Assembly: GCF_003332305.1 (NCBI RefSeq)
Contig: NZ_QOIO01000025.1
Location: forward strand, 27,992 to 91,991
DNA length: 64,000 bases
Direction: 5' to 3'
Source: Microvirga aerophila
GTDB lineage: Bacteria; Pseudomonadota; Alphaproteobacteria; Rhizobiales; Beijerinckiaceae
Part shown: in pieces, positions 36,818-45,748 of the stretch
How the letters are laid out: each line of letters begins with the position of its first letter
How positions within the stretch are numbered: position 1 is the stretch's first letter
Notes under the pieces: model-generated
Database searches by the model: none
What the model was told of the DNA's origin: nothing
Seen by the model: only the letters and a program-made list of their open reading frames with translations
Made by a program: the position numbers and the translations under genes

Positions 36818-37109
36818 CTCATTCCCCTCTCTGGCAGCGGGACAGATCCGGCCTGCCCACGGCGCCCTGTAGCAAGGCTTCCAGGAACTGTCGAACCAGG
36901 ACCCTGGGTGCGAACCAGCGACCATAGGGGGCGTTGGGCTGCGCCCCCGGAGTCCCTTTGGCGTCTTTCAAACTGGTCTTGGAGAACCCAAGAGGGGCTC
37001 TCGGCCTTGTCGGACGCAATGAGCAGGCCAAACAGCGGCTAGCCATCGTTCGAGGGGCCGAGCAGACCGACTGCATCACGGACGTTGGCCTGTTCGGAAC
37101 AGGCGCTCA

Positions 37110-38795
37110 TTAAGATGGCAACTGGGGTGGGTCTGTGGAGTCATGATCTGTCTCGTGGGGGTCGTCTGCCTCAGATGGGGGAGAAACCGGCTGGCGCTCA
37201 ATCCTCCGGCGAACCTGCGGTGGTCCGGCTCCACGATGAAGCTCGTTCAACCGGTCGACGATCCTCGCATCCGCCTGGGTAATTCGCTGAGCCTGCCGGA
37301 TATAGTCCAGCCATGTGGGCGTATCGTAGCGCTCGGTCCAGAGCTCTGGCTCGGCCAGGTCGCGCAGCAGGTGCCAATGGCGGGCCCCATCGCGGCGGCG
37401 GACCCGGCGCCGCTCAACCATCAGGGCAAGAAACTCCCGCACGTCCTCCTCGCGGATCTGGTAATCGATGGTGATCACGATGGGACCGCTGCGGTGCTCG
37501 ATCTCCATGCTGAGGCTGGGATGCTTCCAGCGGTTGAGCGGCTCCAGATTAACCTCCTTATTGTCCGGCAGCACCCACCGCAGGCCGATGAGGACGGCCA
37601 GCAGGTGCACGAGCGCCGACAGAACCAGTGCTTCACTGATGCTGAACCGCTCGGCCAGCAGACCCCAGGTCCCGCTCCCCAGAGCGATGCCGCCGAACAC
37701 GGCCATCTGGAAGAGCGCCAGCGTCCGCCCGGCCACCCACCGCGGCGAGGAGACCAGGACCGCGACATTGAACGACGACAGAACCAGGACCCAGCAAGCT
37801 CCTCCGAGACCCATGGCGACCATCGTCAAGGGCGTATTGGAACTGAAGGCGGTCCCAAGAGAGCAGCCCGCAAAGCCAATGAAGGACAGACGAACCATGG
37901 TCTCTGTGCCAAGTGCCAGACGGATGTGATTGCTGGATAGACCACCTCCAATCGCTCCGATGCCGAATGCGCCAAACAGCAGGCCGAAGGTTGCTGGACC
38001 ACCCCCGACAAGGTCGCGGGCCACAAGAGGCATGAGAGCTTGGACGGCGCTGCCGGCGAGACCAAACACGAAGGTACGAGCCAGAACGATCCTGATCCTC
38101 GGTGACATCGCCACAAAGCGGATCCCGGCGCCCATGGCACTGCCAAGGGATTCCGGCGGCAAGCGCCGAGCCTGGATCTGCGGCCTCCAGCGGAAGAGGA
38201 CGACGATCAGGACAAGATAGCTGAAGGCGTTCACTGCGAAAGCAGCCGTCGCTCCCGCAATGGCAACGATGACTCCACCAAGGGCAGGGCCAACGCTGCG
38301 CGCGATGTTCATGCTCACGCCGCTGAGAGCAATTGCCTGCGGCAGATCCTGACGGGGCACCATGTCTCGAACAGAGGACTGCCAAGCTGGATTGTTAACG
38401 GCAGTGCCACAGCCGATCAGGAACGTGAAAATCAGCAGGCTCCACGGGATGATCAGCCCGAAGTAGGTGCACCCCGCCAACACGACCGAGACTGCGATCG
38501 TAAAGACCTGCGCCACCAGCATCACGGCCCGTTTGTCGTAGTTATCCGCAATCGCGCCGGCGGCAAGCGAGAACAGCATGAATGGTAGGGCGGTCGAGGC
38601 CTGAACCAGCGCCACGAGGCCGGCCGAGCCTGTCAGCGACGTCATCAGCCACGCGGCTCCTACCGACTGGATCAGCCCACCGAGATTGGAGACGAGGAAA
38701 GCGAGCCACACCGCCCGGAAGGCGCCATGCCGGAGGGGCGAATAGGGCGACGGACGGGCATTGAGTTTCTGAGTGCGGGAAACGGGAGCCTCCAA
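37110..38795 (-). CDS. MFS exporter of the EntS/MFS_3 type with C-terminal soluble domain
   Basis: A 561-aa protein (TTG start; no in-frame ATG nearby). Residues 20-420 hold twelve TM helices, with LFSLAAGAIADNYDKRAVML between TM2 and TM3 as in the MFS A motif. The extra 130-residue tail (IDYQIREEDVREFLALMVER, GARHWHLLRDL) is a ferredoxin-like module typical of transmembrane secretion effector (PF05977) proteins of Rhizobiales. Likely a drug or siderophore exporter. Confidence 0.88.
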   Translation of the reverse strand: MEAPVSRTQKLNARPSPYSPLRHGAFRAVWLAFLVSNLGGLIQSVGAAWLMTSLTGSAGLVALVQASTALPFMLFSLAAGAIADNYDKRAVMLVAQVFTIAVSVVLAGCTYFGLIIPWSLLIFTFLIGCGTAVNNPAWQSSVRDMVPRQDLPQAIALSGVSMNIARSVGPALGGVIVAIAGATAAFAVNAFSYLVLIVVLFRWRPQIQARRLPPESLGSAMGAGIRFVAMSPRIRIVLARTFVFGLAGSAVQALMPLVARDLVGGGPATFGLLFGAFGIGAIGGGLSSNHIRLALGTETMVRLSFIGFAGCSLGTAFSSNTPLTMVAMGLGGACWVLVLSSFNVAVLVSSPRWVAGRTLALFQMAVFGGIALGSGTWGLLAERFSISEALVLSALVHLLAVLIGLRWVLPDNKEVNLEPLNRWKHPSLSMEIEHRSGPIVITIDYQIREEDVREFLALMVERRRVRRRDGARHWHLLRDLAEPELWTERYDTPTWLDYIRQAQRITQADARIVDRLNELHRGAGPPQVRRRIERQPVSPPSEADDPHETDHDSTDPPQLPS

Positions 38796-39531
38796 CGAAC
38801 GAACGGCTCAGCAGGCAGATCAGAGAGCCCTCCCCGCTTCGACGCCGCTCAGCAGCCCCCACTGTACACTGGATTCTCGTGAAGACAGCAGTAACGGCTT
38901 GGCCGGAGGCCGATGAGAGATATCAATTAGCGCCAACGATTGGTGCATCCGCATTTTCGGTGCAGATCAATGGGGCTGAGGTGTTCTGGTGGAGACTGTG
39001 CGCTCGATGAGGGCCGCACAATGTCCCCTTGACTCGCTACCTCCTTGTGCTCTCTGGCCTTGTTGTGAAGCGGATCGTGTTTGGATCGGACCGGTGATCC
39101 TGACCGCTCACCCGGGGCGACAAGCGCGACCTGCCCGACATGCCGAAACTTCAGCGATCGGGCCCATAGTTAGTATTGGTGAACGGTGGCGGATCTGCCC
39201 TGGCATCATCTCACATGGGAAATGACAGGTCCGCGTGCGACGGTTTCGCCGCGCCAAGCTATTGTCCGCTGCATGGCAGCGTTCAGATCGGCCTCCGAAT
39301 CGAACCGCCGCGCCACCGGCTTTGTCCCATCAAGCAAGGAAAGGCCATTTTGGCCGTGGGCGCCTGTCCGAGCCATTGAAAATGCACGAACGGGCATTCG
39401 CGGGAGGAACAGTATAGGCAAGTATGACTCCTTGATGTGACAAAACCCAACTGCTTCATGCGTGAGCCTGATGGCGCGACCGCGCACGGCGTCGCGACCC
39501 TCGCGGCGACGATTGAGGAGGGCTCGCTGGG
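38796..39531. other. Long gap without an intact gene
   Basis: More than 700 bp with only short unrecognised frames on both strands. It leads directly into the phage pseudogene, so it is probably decayed phage or mobile DNA. Confidence 0.4.
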
Positions 39532-39852
39532 AGGGCCGGCAAATTAGACAAGAGCATCACGATCGAGCGCCTGGTCGAAACCCTGGACGAGTATGGCGTC
39601 TCGCATGAGGCGTGAGCGCCCATCCGGACCCTTAAGGCGCAGATCGTCCAGGCCAGTTCCGAGGAGTTCTTGCGTTCCACCGGAGTGGCGGCTGAGTCCA
39701 TCATGATCTTCCGCGTTCGGTTCATGGAAGGGATACCACCGGCCGACCGGATCGCCTTTGACGGGCACGAGCATGACGTCAAAGAGACTTGGGAGATCGG
39801 CCGTCGTCGCGGTCTCGAGATCCGCGCAACGTCCCGGAAGCATGGATCATGA
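39532..39852 (+). pseudogene. Phage head-tail adaptor (head closure) protein, broken
   Basis: One continuous frame reads AGKLDKSITIERLVETLDEY, a stop (TGA 39613-39615), then APIRTLKAQIVQASSEEFLR and later PADRIAFDG and EIGRRRGLEIRAT. This is the Phage_H_T_join/HK97 gp10-type pattern. The stop replaces the Trp usually found at this point (TGG to TGA), and no start codon precedes the first residues. It is the only recognisable phage morphogenesis gene here, so a remnant of a prophage or GTA-like cluster. Confidence 0.75.
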
Positions 39853-39902
39853 GAGGACGCACACCCGAGCTTAGCCCCGATTGTGACGCTTTGACGGCTA
39901 CC

Positions 39903-39921
39903 ACCAAACCGCTGGTTTGGT
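39903..39921. terminator. Perfect 8-bp hairpin, possible terminator
   Basis: ACCAAACC-GCT-GGTTTGGT is a perfect stem with a 3-base loop, 50 bp after the phage pseudogene. No T-run follows, so termination is only possible. Confidence 0.35.
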
Positions 39922-40024
39922 TGGGTCATCACCGCTATACCGCCGAAGTGACGCCGGCCAATCTCATCATCTTCAGCCAGCGGTCAAACCGGGTGAAGGA
40001 GATCAAGAATGGCCGGTGTCGCTA

Positions 40025-40084
40025 GGCACTTTGGCGTGAGATTCCAGAATTCTGAGAAGTCCTGGGCATTTTGGCGTGAGATTC
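40025..40084. repeat. Direct repeats like the end of an IS21-type element
   Basis: GGCACTTTGGCGTGAGATTC (40025-40044) recurs with one change at 40065-40084. Several short direct repeats in tandem, with TTGGCGTGAGA, recall the multiple terminal repeats of IS21 elements. No istA/istB gene is present. Confidence 0.4.
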
Positions 40085-40155
40085 TGAGAGGATGAAATCT
40101 CAAGTTAGAGGTCTCGTCCTGGTTCGGTGATGATGATGCGGAGCGCCGTCGCCGC

Positions 40156-40574
40156 ATGGATGAGCAGCATGGAGGTCAACATCGTGGACGTGGTCCAAAG
40201 GGCTATACACGCTCCGACGAGCGCATTCGCGAGGATGTGAATGACCGCCTGAGCGACGATCCGCATGTGGATGCCTCCGAGATCGAGGTGACGCTCTCCG
40301 GGACGGTGGACTCCCGGGAGGCCAAGCGGCGAGCGGAGGACATCGCGGAGCAGGTTTCGGTGTCAAGCACGTTCAGAACAATATTCGCGTCCAGCCGTTG
40401 TCTGGCCCAATGGGCTCTGCCTCTGCAACGACTGCCACCACCGGAGCTGGATCGAGCAACCAAGCCGCGGGTTCTGGCGGCCGTAACCCGGGAGCATCGA
40501 CCCTCATCCCCGACAACGTGGTCATAATCACTGTCGGAAACTCTGATGTCAGATACTCGCAGCTTACAGAGTAA
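40156..40574 (+). pseudogene. BON-domain protein, frameshifted
   Basis: The opening reads GPKGYTRSDERIREDVNDRL as in rhizobial BON proteins, then SEIEVTLSGTVDSREAKRRA. About five codons usually present between EIEV and VTLSG are missing. After EDIAEQV the family continues in another frame (GVKHVQNNIRVQPLSGPMGS, through to VITVGNSDVRYSQLTE, stop 40572-40574). A 1-nt indel near 40352 separates them. BON proteins bind membranes in the periplasm under osmotic stress; this copy is likely inactive. Confidence 0.75.
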
Positions 40575-40843
40575 GGCACGATCAATGCGCTCAAGAAACA
40601 GTCATCCGCAGGGAACCGTTCAGCTTTACGGCCGTTGCCATGGTGCAATGCAACAAAACCGCTCGCAGTTGCGAAATAGAGTTCCTAACGCCTGCGTATC
40701 TCTTCAACGTTCAGTTGATTTCCTGGTCCAATCCCATCGGAGGGCCATTACTGCGCCCTGCCGCTGTGGCGCTTGAAGAGCGGCGGGGGTACGCGCGTCA
40801 CCACTCAGTATTGCGTCTGGCTCCAAATTTTCATGAGGACGAT

Positions 40844-42022
40844 ATGACGACCATCAGACAATTGCTCCAGACCGGTCCGGCCAAGGCGAATGAGCTTTTC
40901 GCCAAGCTCGTCGACACCTCGGACGGTGCGATCAAGACGCGCGAGAGGCTGTTTGCGGATCTCAAGGCGGAGCTGGATCTGCTCGCCAGGCTCGAAGAGG
41001 AACACCTGTTCCCGGTGCTCCGGAAGCACAAGGCCACCAAGGGGCTCGTCTCTGCGGCGCTCGCCGACAACAAACAAACTAGAATCCTTCTCGACGAGCT
41101 TGAGGCCACGCCCAAGGACAGCGAGGAGTTCGCCACCAAGGTGGCCGAGCTGCGCAAGGTTCATCAGCAGAGTGTGCGGGACGAAAAGAACGAGCTGCTG
41201 CCGGCGGTCCTGAAGGCGCTGAGCGACGAAGAGGCCCAGGTGATCGTCGAGAAGATTGAGGCTGAGAAGGCCGAGATCGAGGAAGCCCGGCAGGTAGAGG
41301 CCGAGCATCGCCGTATCGAGGCGAGGCTCGAGCGCGAGCAGGAAGCCAGGCGTCTTGCTGAACAGGAGGACGAGGCGGAGCGCGAGCAGGAGGCCCGTGT
41401 GGCCGTCCGGCAGACCGTGGACGCTGTCGCGCGGACGGGCGAGGTCGCCGCCGAGAGTGCCAGGCAGATGGTCCGGAGTACGGCAGAGGTCGCTCAGCGG
41501 GTCGCGTCAGCGCCCATGAGCACCGGCTCGATCCTCTGGGATTCGATGTTCAACCTCTGGACGGCTCCGCTGGGCCGTGCCGTGGCTCGACCCAGCAATG
41601 GCCAACCATCCTCACAGGCGGAGGAGGTCATCCCGCTCGCCGAGGAGACCTTGGTGGTGGGCAAGCAAACCGTGACCAGCGGCACCACCACCGTGCGCCG
41701 CTTCGTCGTGGAAACCCCGGTTCAGCAGCAGGTGTCGCTGTATGATGAGAAGGTCATTGTGGAGCGGCGCAAGCCGGTCACCGACGCCGTGACCGGAGAG
41801 ACCCTGACCGAAGTCACGATCGAGATGATCCAGACGTCTGAGGTGCCGGTGGTTGGCAAGAGCGTGAAGGTGCGGGAAGAGGTCGTCGTGCGCAGGGAGC
41901 GGACCCAACGGACCGAGACCGTGCGGGACACCGTCCGTCGCGACGAGATCGAGATCACACAGTCCGACGAGAACGAGCGCTCCGGCCGAAAGCGGCCCGC
42001 ACTCGCCTACAACCGCAAGTAA
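40844..42022 (+). CDS. Hemerythrin-like and DUF2382 (YsnF/AvaK) stress protein
   Basis: A 392-aa protein starting at ATG 40844 (AGGA site). Residues 1-130 form a four-helix hemerythrin-like domain, but only some of the iron-binding positions are visible (EEEHLFPVL). A long charged coiled coil (130-240) leads to a C-terminal DUF2382 domain with VIPLAEETLVVGKQTVTSG, VETPVQQQVSLYDEKVIVER and VREEVVVRRE. Such domains accompany stress and desiccation responses. It is downstream of the broken BON gene, also a stress-type protein. Confidence 0.8.
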   Translation: MTTIRQLLQTGPAKANELFAKLVDTSDGAIKTRERLFADLKAELDLLARLEEEHLFPVLRKHKATKGLVSAALADNKQTRILLDELEATPKDSEEFATKVAELRKVHQQSVRDEKNELLPAVLKALSDEEAQVIVEKIEAEKAEIEEARQVEAEHRRIEARLEREQEARRLAEQEDEAEREQEARVAVRQTVDAVARTGEVAAESARQMVRSTAEVAQRVASAPMSTGSILWDSMFNLWTAPLGRAVARPSNGQPSSQAEEVIPLAEETLVVGKQTVTSGTTTVRRFVVETPVQQQVSLYDEKVIVERRKPVTDAVTGETLTEVTIEMIQTSEVPVVGKSVKVREEVVVRRERTQRTETVRDTVRRDEIEITQSDENERSGRKRPALAYNRK

Positions 42023-42047
42023 GCTCACGATAGCAACGCCTTAACTT

Positions 42048-42084
42048 GCACACAGGTCGTGGTCGGGAACCGCGACCTGTGTGC
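42048..42084. terminator. Strong 12-bp hairpin after the DUF2382 gene
   Basis: GCACACAGGTCG pairs perfectly with CGACCTGTGTGC around a 13-base loop, 26 bp after the stop. It lacks a T-run, so it could be an mRNA 3-prime stabiliser or a small repeat rather than a classical terminator. Confidence 0.5.
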
Positions 42085-42220
42085 TCGCAAACGCAAGAAG
42101 AGTGCGGGCTACGTCAGGGACTGCAACTGGAGCGCCAACTTCAAGTTCACCGCTCTTGATCGCTGCTGTCGTACGGATCCACGCTCGCCGGACGGCTGAA
42201 CTGGAAGAGGATCGTTCGAG

Positions 42221-42460
42221 ATGAAGGTCACCATGAACGTCGAGTGCACACCAGAGGAAGCACGAGCCTTCTTCGGCTTGCCGGATGTGCAGCCCATGCA
42301 GGAGCACCTGATGAGCGAGATGCAGGAGCGCCTGTCCGCCAACTTGAAAACGTTGGACCCCAATACGATGATCAGTGCTTGGCTCCCGACAACGGTCAAG
42401 GGCTTTGAACAGCTGCAGGAAATGTTTGTATCCCACATCAATCCTGCCAAGAAGAGTTAG
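42221..42460 (+). CDS. DUF6489 family protein
   Basis: A 79-aa protein with the family opening MKVTMNVECTPEEARAFFGL, then PDVQPMQEHLMSEMQERL and WLPTTVKGFEQLQEMF. These proteins are common next to phasin and stress genes in Alphaproteobacteria. Mostly helical and acidic; function is unknown. A GAGGATCG site precedes the ATG. Confidence 0.75.
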   Translation: MKVTMNVECTPEEARAFFGLPDVQPMQEHLMSEMQERLSANLKTLDPNTMISAWLPTTVKGFEQLQEMFVSHINPAKKS

Positions 42461-43104
42461 GTGCTGAGGCGGGAGTCGCTGTTGCGCCGGCGCTCTTGCT
42501 TCAGAAGTCCCGGGTCCTGCATCCAGATCTGCAGATTCATCCCGATGGCACCAAAAACCTCGATGTGGGCGGCGATGTTCTTGCCACAAAGCTTCGAGAG
42601 TACGGAAAGGCTGCTGGGCAGCCTGACAACAGGACCATTGCCAGACTGCCCAAACAGTCACCGAGGTGCCTCATCGCTGCCCAGAACAGCGTTTCGCTGC
42701 ACCTCCCGTTTTAAGCGCCAATCTTACGGCGGGAGCTATGTCGCTGCCGGGGGTCGTGACGATCGACCGCCCCAGTTCCTCCTCGTCCACAGGGGCAAGC
42801 TGTCTCCTGCGATCGGCGAGCTCATTGCCCAACTTCGTATGGCAGGCTGAGCCGCTTGCTTCACGGCCTTGGGGCCGAGGTTCCTGGTCGGGATACCAAT
42901 GAGGCGATCCATATGGTGAAGAAGCAGACGGCGAACAACACCCGCCCAACGACCTGAGACAGCACGGCTACGAAACGTTGCCGATCGGCCTTTGTGATCT
43001 CGCTCTGCCCTCCCGTTCGACGAGGTTGCCTTCTGCGGTCGGCTGCGACCAGTTCGGTTAAACGTTAGCTTCAGAAGCCCGCAAGCTCATGAGAAGGAGC
43101 CCCC
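42461..43104. other. Gap with fragmentary coding traces
   Basis: Two short plus-strand traces (IHPDGTKNLDVGGDVL near 42530 and PPQFLLVHRGKLSPAIGEL near 42770) are in different frames and could be parts of a decayed gene. No intact gene is supported. Confidence 0.35.
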
Positions 43105-43401
43105 ATGTTCACGTTGACCATCTGCGACAAACCGATCGCTGTCACAAACGCCGATGAGGATGAAGCCCGAGACCTCTTCATGAGCGACGATTTCAAGCAG
43201 GACCTCAAGATCCTCGAGAGCGAGGGCGCACCGCTGTGGGACGGCTTCGCGACGCTGAGCATCAGACCGGCATCTGAGTCGGAGATTGTTGAATTCGAAG
43301 CCATCGACGAGGACGAGGAGTCCGCAGGCGTCGAGGATGATGCGCCGCTGATCGTATTCCTGGTGGATGTCACCGATCCGGGCGAGGCTGATGAGGATTG
43401 A
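43105..43401 (+). CDS. Small acidic conserved protein
   Basis: A 98-aa protein with GGAG six bases before the ATG. It starts MFTLTICDKPIAVTNADEDE and ends with a very acidic tail. Aspartate and glutamate make up about a quarter of the residues. Family unknown; possibly an adaptor or inhibitor by composition alone. Confidence 0.65.
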   Translation: MFTLTICDKPIAVTNADEDEARDLFMSDDFKQDLKILESEGAPLWDGFATLSIRPASESEIVEFEAIDEDEESAGVEDDAPLIVFLVDVTDPGEADED

Positions 43402-43652
43402 GCAGAGACAGATCCTACCACGCTCGACCGCAGTGGCTTAGCTGTGCCGAGCCTCGCAAGGTCGCCCTGGCTAAACGGCCCTTGGGGCATGATAATGCCG
43501 TCGGCTGGCGAGCTCTCGCGGTCTGGCTCCGCCCAGCTACCAGCCTGAGGCTGGCGGTCGTGAGCAGGACCGTGATCGGACCAGACGTGGGCCACCGGCC
43601 TGATCGGCTTGAGGTCAGGCATCGGAGTCCCCGGCGTTGCGGAGGAGGGATC

Positions 43653-44471
43653 ATGCGCATTCGGGTCGGCTGCGAGATAGCCTACGAGCTCGAGCAAGTC
43701 ACGCCGATGATCGTGACGCTCAACGTGCACTCGTCAAGGGTGTCCGACCTAGAGCGGCCAGACTACCTCATCACAACCCCATCTATTCCTGTGGAGGGAT
43801 ACCGGGACAGCTTCGGGAACTGGTGCAACCGTCTCATGGCACCGGCCGGAAGGCTCACCCTCAAAACCGAAACCGTGGTCCGCGACACGGGCCAGTGGGA
43901 CACGATGGATCGAAGTGCTGAGCAGGTCCAAATCCAGAACCTTCCCGCAGAGACCCTGCTCTACCTGTTGGGCAGCCGCTACTGCGAGACGGATCATCTC
44001 GCCGACGTCGCCTGGAGCCTCTTTGGATCAACTCCGTTGGGTTGGGCTCGCGTGCAGGCGATCTGCGACTACGTGCACGATCATATCACCTTCGGCTACG
44101 AGCACTCGCGCGCAACGCGTACCGCTGCTGAAGCATATGACGAAAGGCGCGGCGTGTGCCGCGACTATGCTCATCTGGCGCTCACGTTCTGCCGCTGCCT
44201 CAACATCCCGGCCCGTTACTGTACGGGCTACATCAGCGACATCGGCCTTCCGCCGCCTCATGCACCGCAGGACTTTGCCGCCTGGATCGAGGTCTTTCTG
44301 GGTGGGCGCTGGCACACGTTCGATCCCCGCAACAATGATCCGCGCATCGGCAGGATTCTGATCGCCCGCGGCCGCGATGCTGCCGACGTGCCGCTGACCC
44401 TCACGTTTGGTCCTGGCACCCTGGTCGACTTTCGCGTAACGACCGAAGAAGTGATTGGATCAGACTTCTGA
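43653..44471 (+). CDS. Transglutaminase-like protein with altered catalytic site
   Basis: A 272-aa protein; ATG 43653 follows GGAGGAGGG. An N-terminal beta domain (MRIRVGCEIAYELEQVTPMI) precedes the papain-like core: nucleophile Cys169 in RRGVCRDYAHLAL and Asp224 in WHTFDPRNNDP. The usual His of the HAW motif is Ala (DFAAWIEVFLGGRW, residue 209); His221 is close in sequence but in a different position. This variant is seen in many rhizobial homologues. The protein could be a protease or a cross-linker; neighbours give no clue. Confidence 0.82.
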   Translation: MRIRVGCEIAYELEQVTPMIVTLNVHSSRVSDLERPDYLITTPSIPVEGYRDSFGNWCNRLMAPAGRLTLKTETVVRDTGQWDTMDRSAEQVQIQNLPAETLLYLLGSRYCETDHLADVAWSLFGSTPLGWARVQAICDYVHDHITFGYEHSRATRTAAEAYDERRGVCRDYAHLALTFCRCLNIPARYCTGYISDIGLPPPHAPQDFAAWIEVFLGGRWHTFDPRNNDPRIGRILIARGRDAADVPLTLTFGPGTLVDFRVTTEEVIGSDF

Positions 44472-44654
44472 GCGCGTGGTGTTCGCACAATGTGTCCGGC
44501 GCCTAGGTCAGTTCGGTCGAGTGGTGAGGCCCGTGTTGCTGGATGGAGCAGGTAAGAGCCGTTTTGGGCTATTGCCCAGCCGGCACGACCTGACGAGGAC
44601 TGGCCTGGATTGAACGGCGCTGGTAAGCTGCTGCAGCAGAACGTGAGATCTAGC

Positions 44655-44858
44655 ATGACCCCCGAAGTCGAGCTGATCCGAGCCTTGGCGGAAGATCTGG
44701 CGCTTGAGATCTTGGCCTCGTACACGCCAGAGGATTTTCAGCAGGCCGACTTCACCAGCTTGGGCAAAGCGGCTGTTTATCTGACACAACATGATGAGGG
44801 ACCCGGTCCTGCGCTTGAGGAACTCATCAAGAACGTGCAGCACGCCCAGGGGACATAA
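44655..44858 (+). CDS. Small hypothetical protein
   Basis: A 67-aa helical protein from ATG 44655 (weak ribosome site) starting MTPEVELIRALAEDLALEIL. Composition is plausible for a real gene, but no family is recognised. Confidence 0.4.
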   Translation: MTPEVELIRALAEDLALEILASYTPEDFQQADFTSLGKAAVYLTQHDEGPGPALEELIKNVQHAQGT

Positions 44859-45150
44859 GACGCAGTCAGATCAGCGAGCATATGAAATTGTTGGGCATCT
44901 TCCAGCGTGTTGTAGTGAATGCCTTTCGGTCACGCGGTTGATCAGGCTCAGGATCGGCCTTCTACACCCGTCCTCTCACCGCTGCCCCACAGATCCTTAT
45001 GCTCCCCATCTGGCAGAAGACGGGCAAGACGAATGGACTCACCTCATCCCGGAAAGCCGAATTCTCGTTGAACGCTTATGTTGGCAAGAGATCGGCGATC
45101 CATGCCGAGGCATGAGTGCTTGGCTACGGGGCTTCCATCTGCTCCATCGT
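44859..45150. other. Gap between convergent genes
   Basis: No supported gene or strong hairpin. Confidence 0.35.
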
Positions 45151-45591
45151 TCAACGTTTGGATCGGGTTTGCTGCTTTTCTGGTGAAGAGCCGCCGGAGG
45201 AAGCGCTTGGATGGGAAACATCATTCTGGATCAAGTAGGTATTGATCAGAGCTACCACCTTTCGGCCCAGCGCCTGATCCTCTTCAAGGCTGTCTGTGTC
45301 GAGGATCTCCAATCGGATCTCGAAATCAGGATCACAAACGAGAATGGCCGGATCCTGCTCGGCGTCTTCTTCCGGGCTGTCCAGGAACCAGCCCTCATCT
45401 GGACTCGGGTCTTCTACATCGAGACCCGCATTCAGGCTCTCGACAAGATACCTGGCGAGACGGTCGTTGATCCTCGTGCCATCGTCTTCGCCAAAGATGA
45501 TCCGAGGCTTGCCTTGAGGATCCCGGATGACGTGCTGCCGATCTCGTCCGGGGCGGGCGATGTAGAGGGTCCACTGTGACGATGGGCTCAT
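45151..45591 (-). CDS. Hypothetical acidic protein
   Basis: A 146-aa protein. It starts MSPSSQWTLYIARPGRDRQH and contains LVCDPDFEIRLEILDTDSL; Asp and Glu are frequent. The last 20 residues are Ser/Gln/Lys-rich and likely disordered. No motif of known function. It lies 158 bp downstream of the DUF6880 gene, same strand. Confidence 0.55.
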   Translation of the reverse strand: MSPSSQWTLYIARPGRDRQHVIRDPQGKPRIIFGEDDGTRINDRLARYLVESLNAGLDVEDPSPDEGWFLDSPEEDAEQDPAILVCDPDFEIRLEILDTDSLEEDQALGRKVVALINTYLIQNDVSHPSASSGGSSPEKQQTRSKR

Positions 45592-45748
45592 GGGCTATTC
45601 TTCTCGTGAGCTTTGTTGACGACCTGAGCAAACCTATGTTTCGGCGTCAAGCATCAGCCCCTATCCGGCGGCTTTATCCAGTGACCTTGCATCTTTCCAG
45701 CTTGTCCCTGGTGGGTACGGCAGCGCAGCAGAACCAGTCGTGCCGTTC

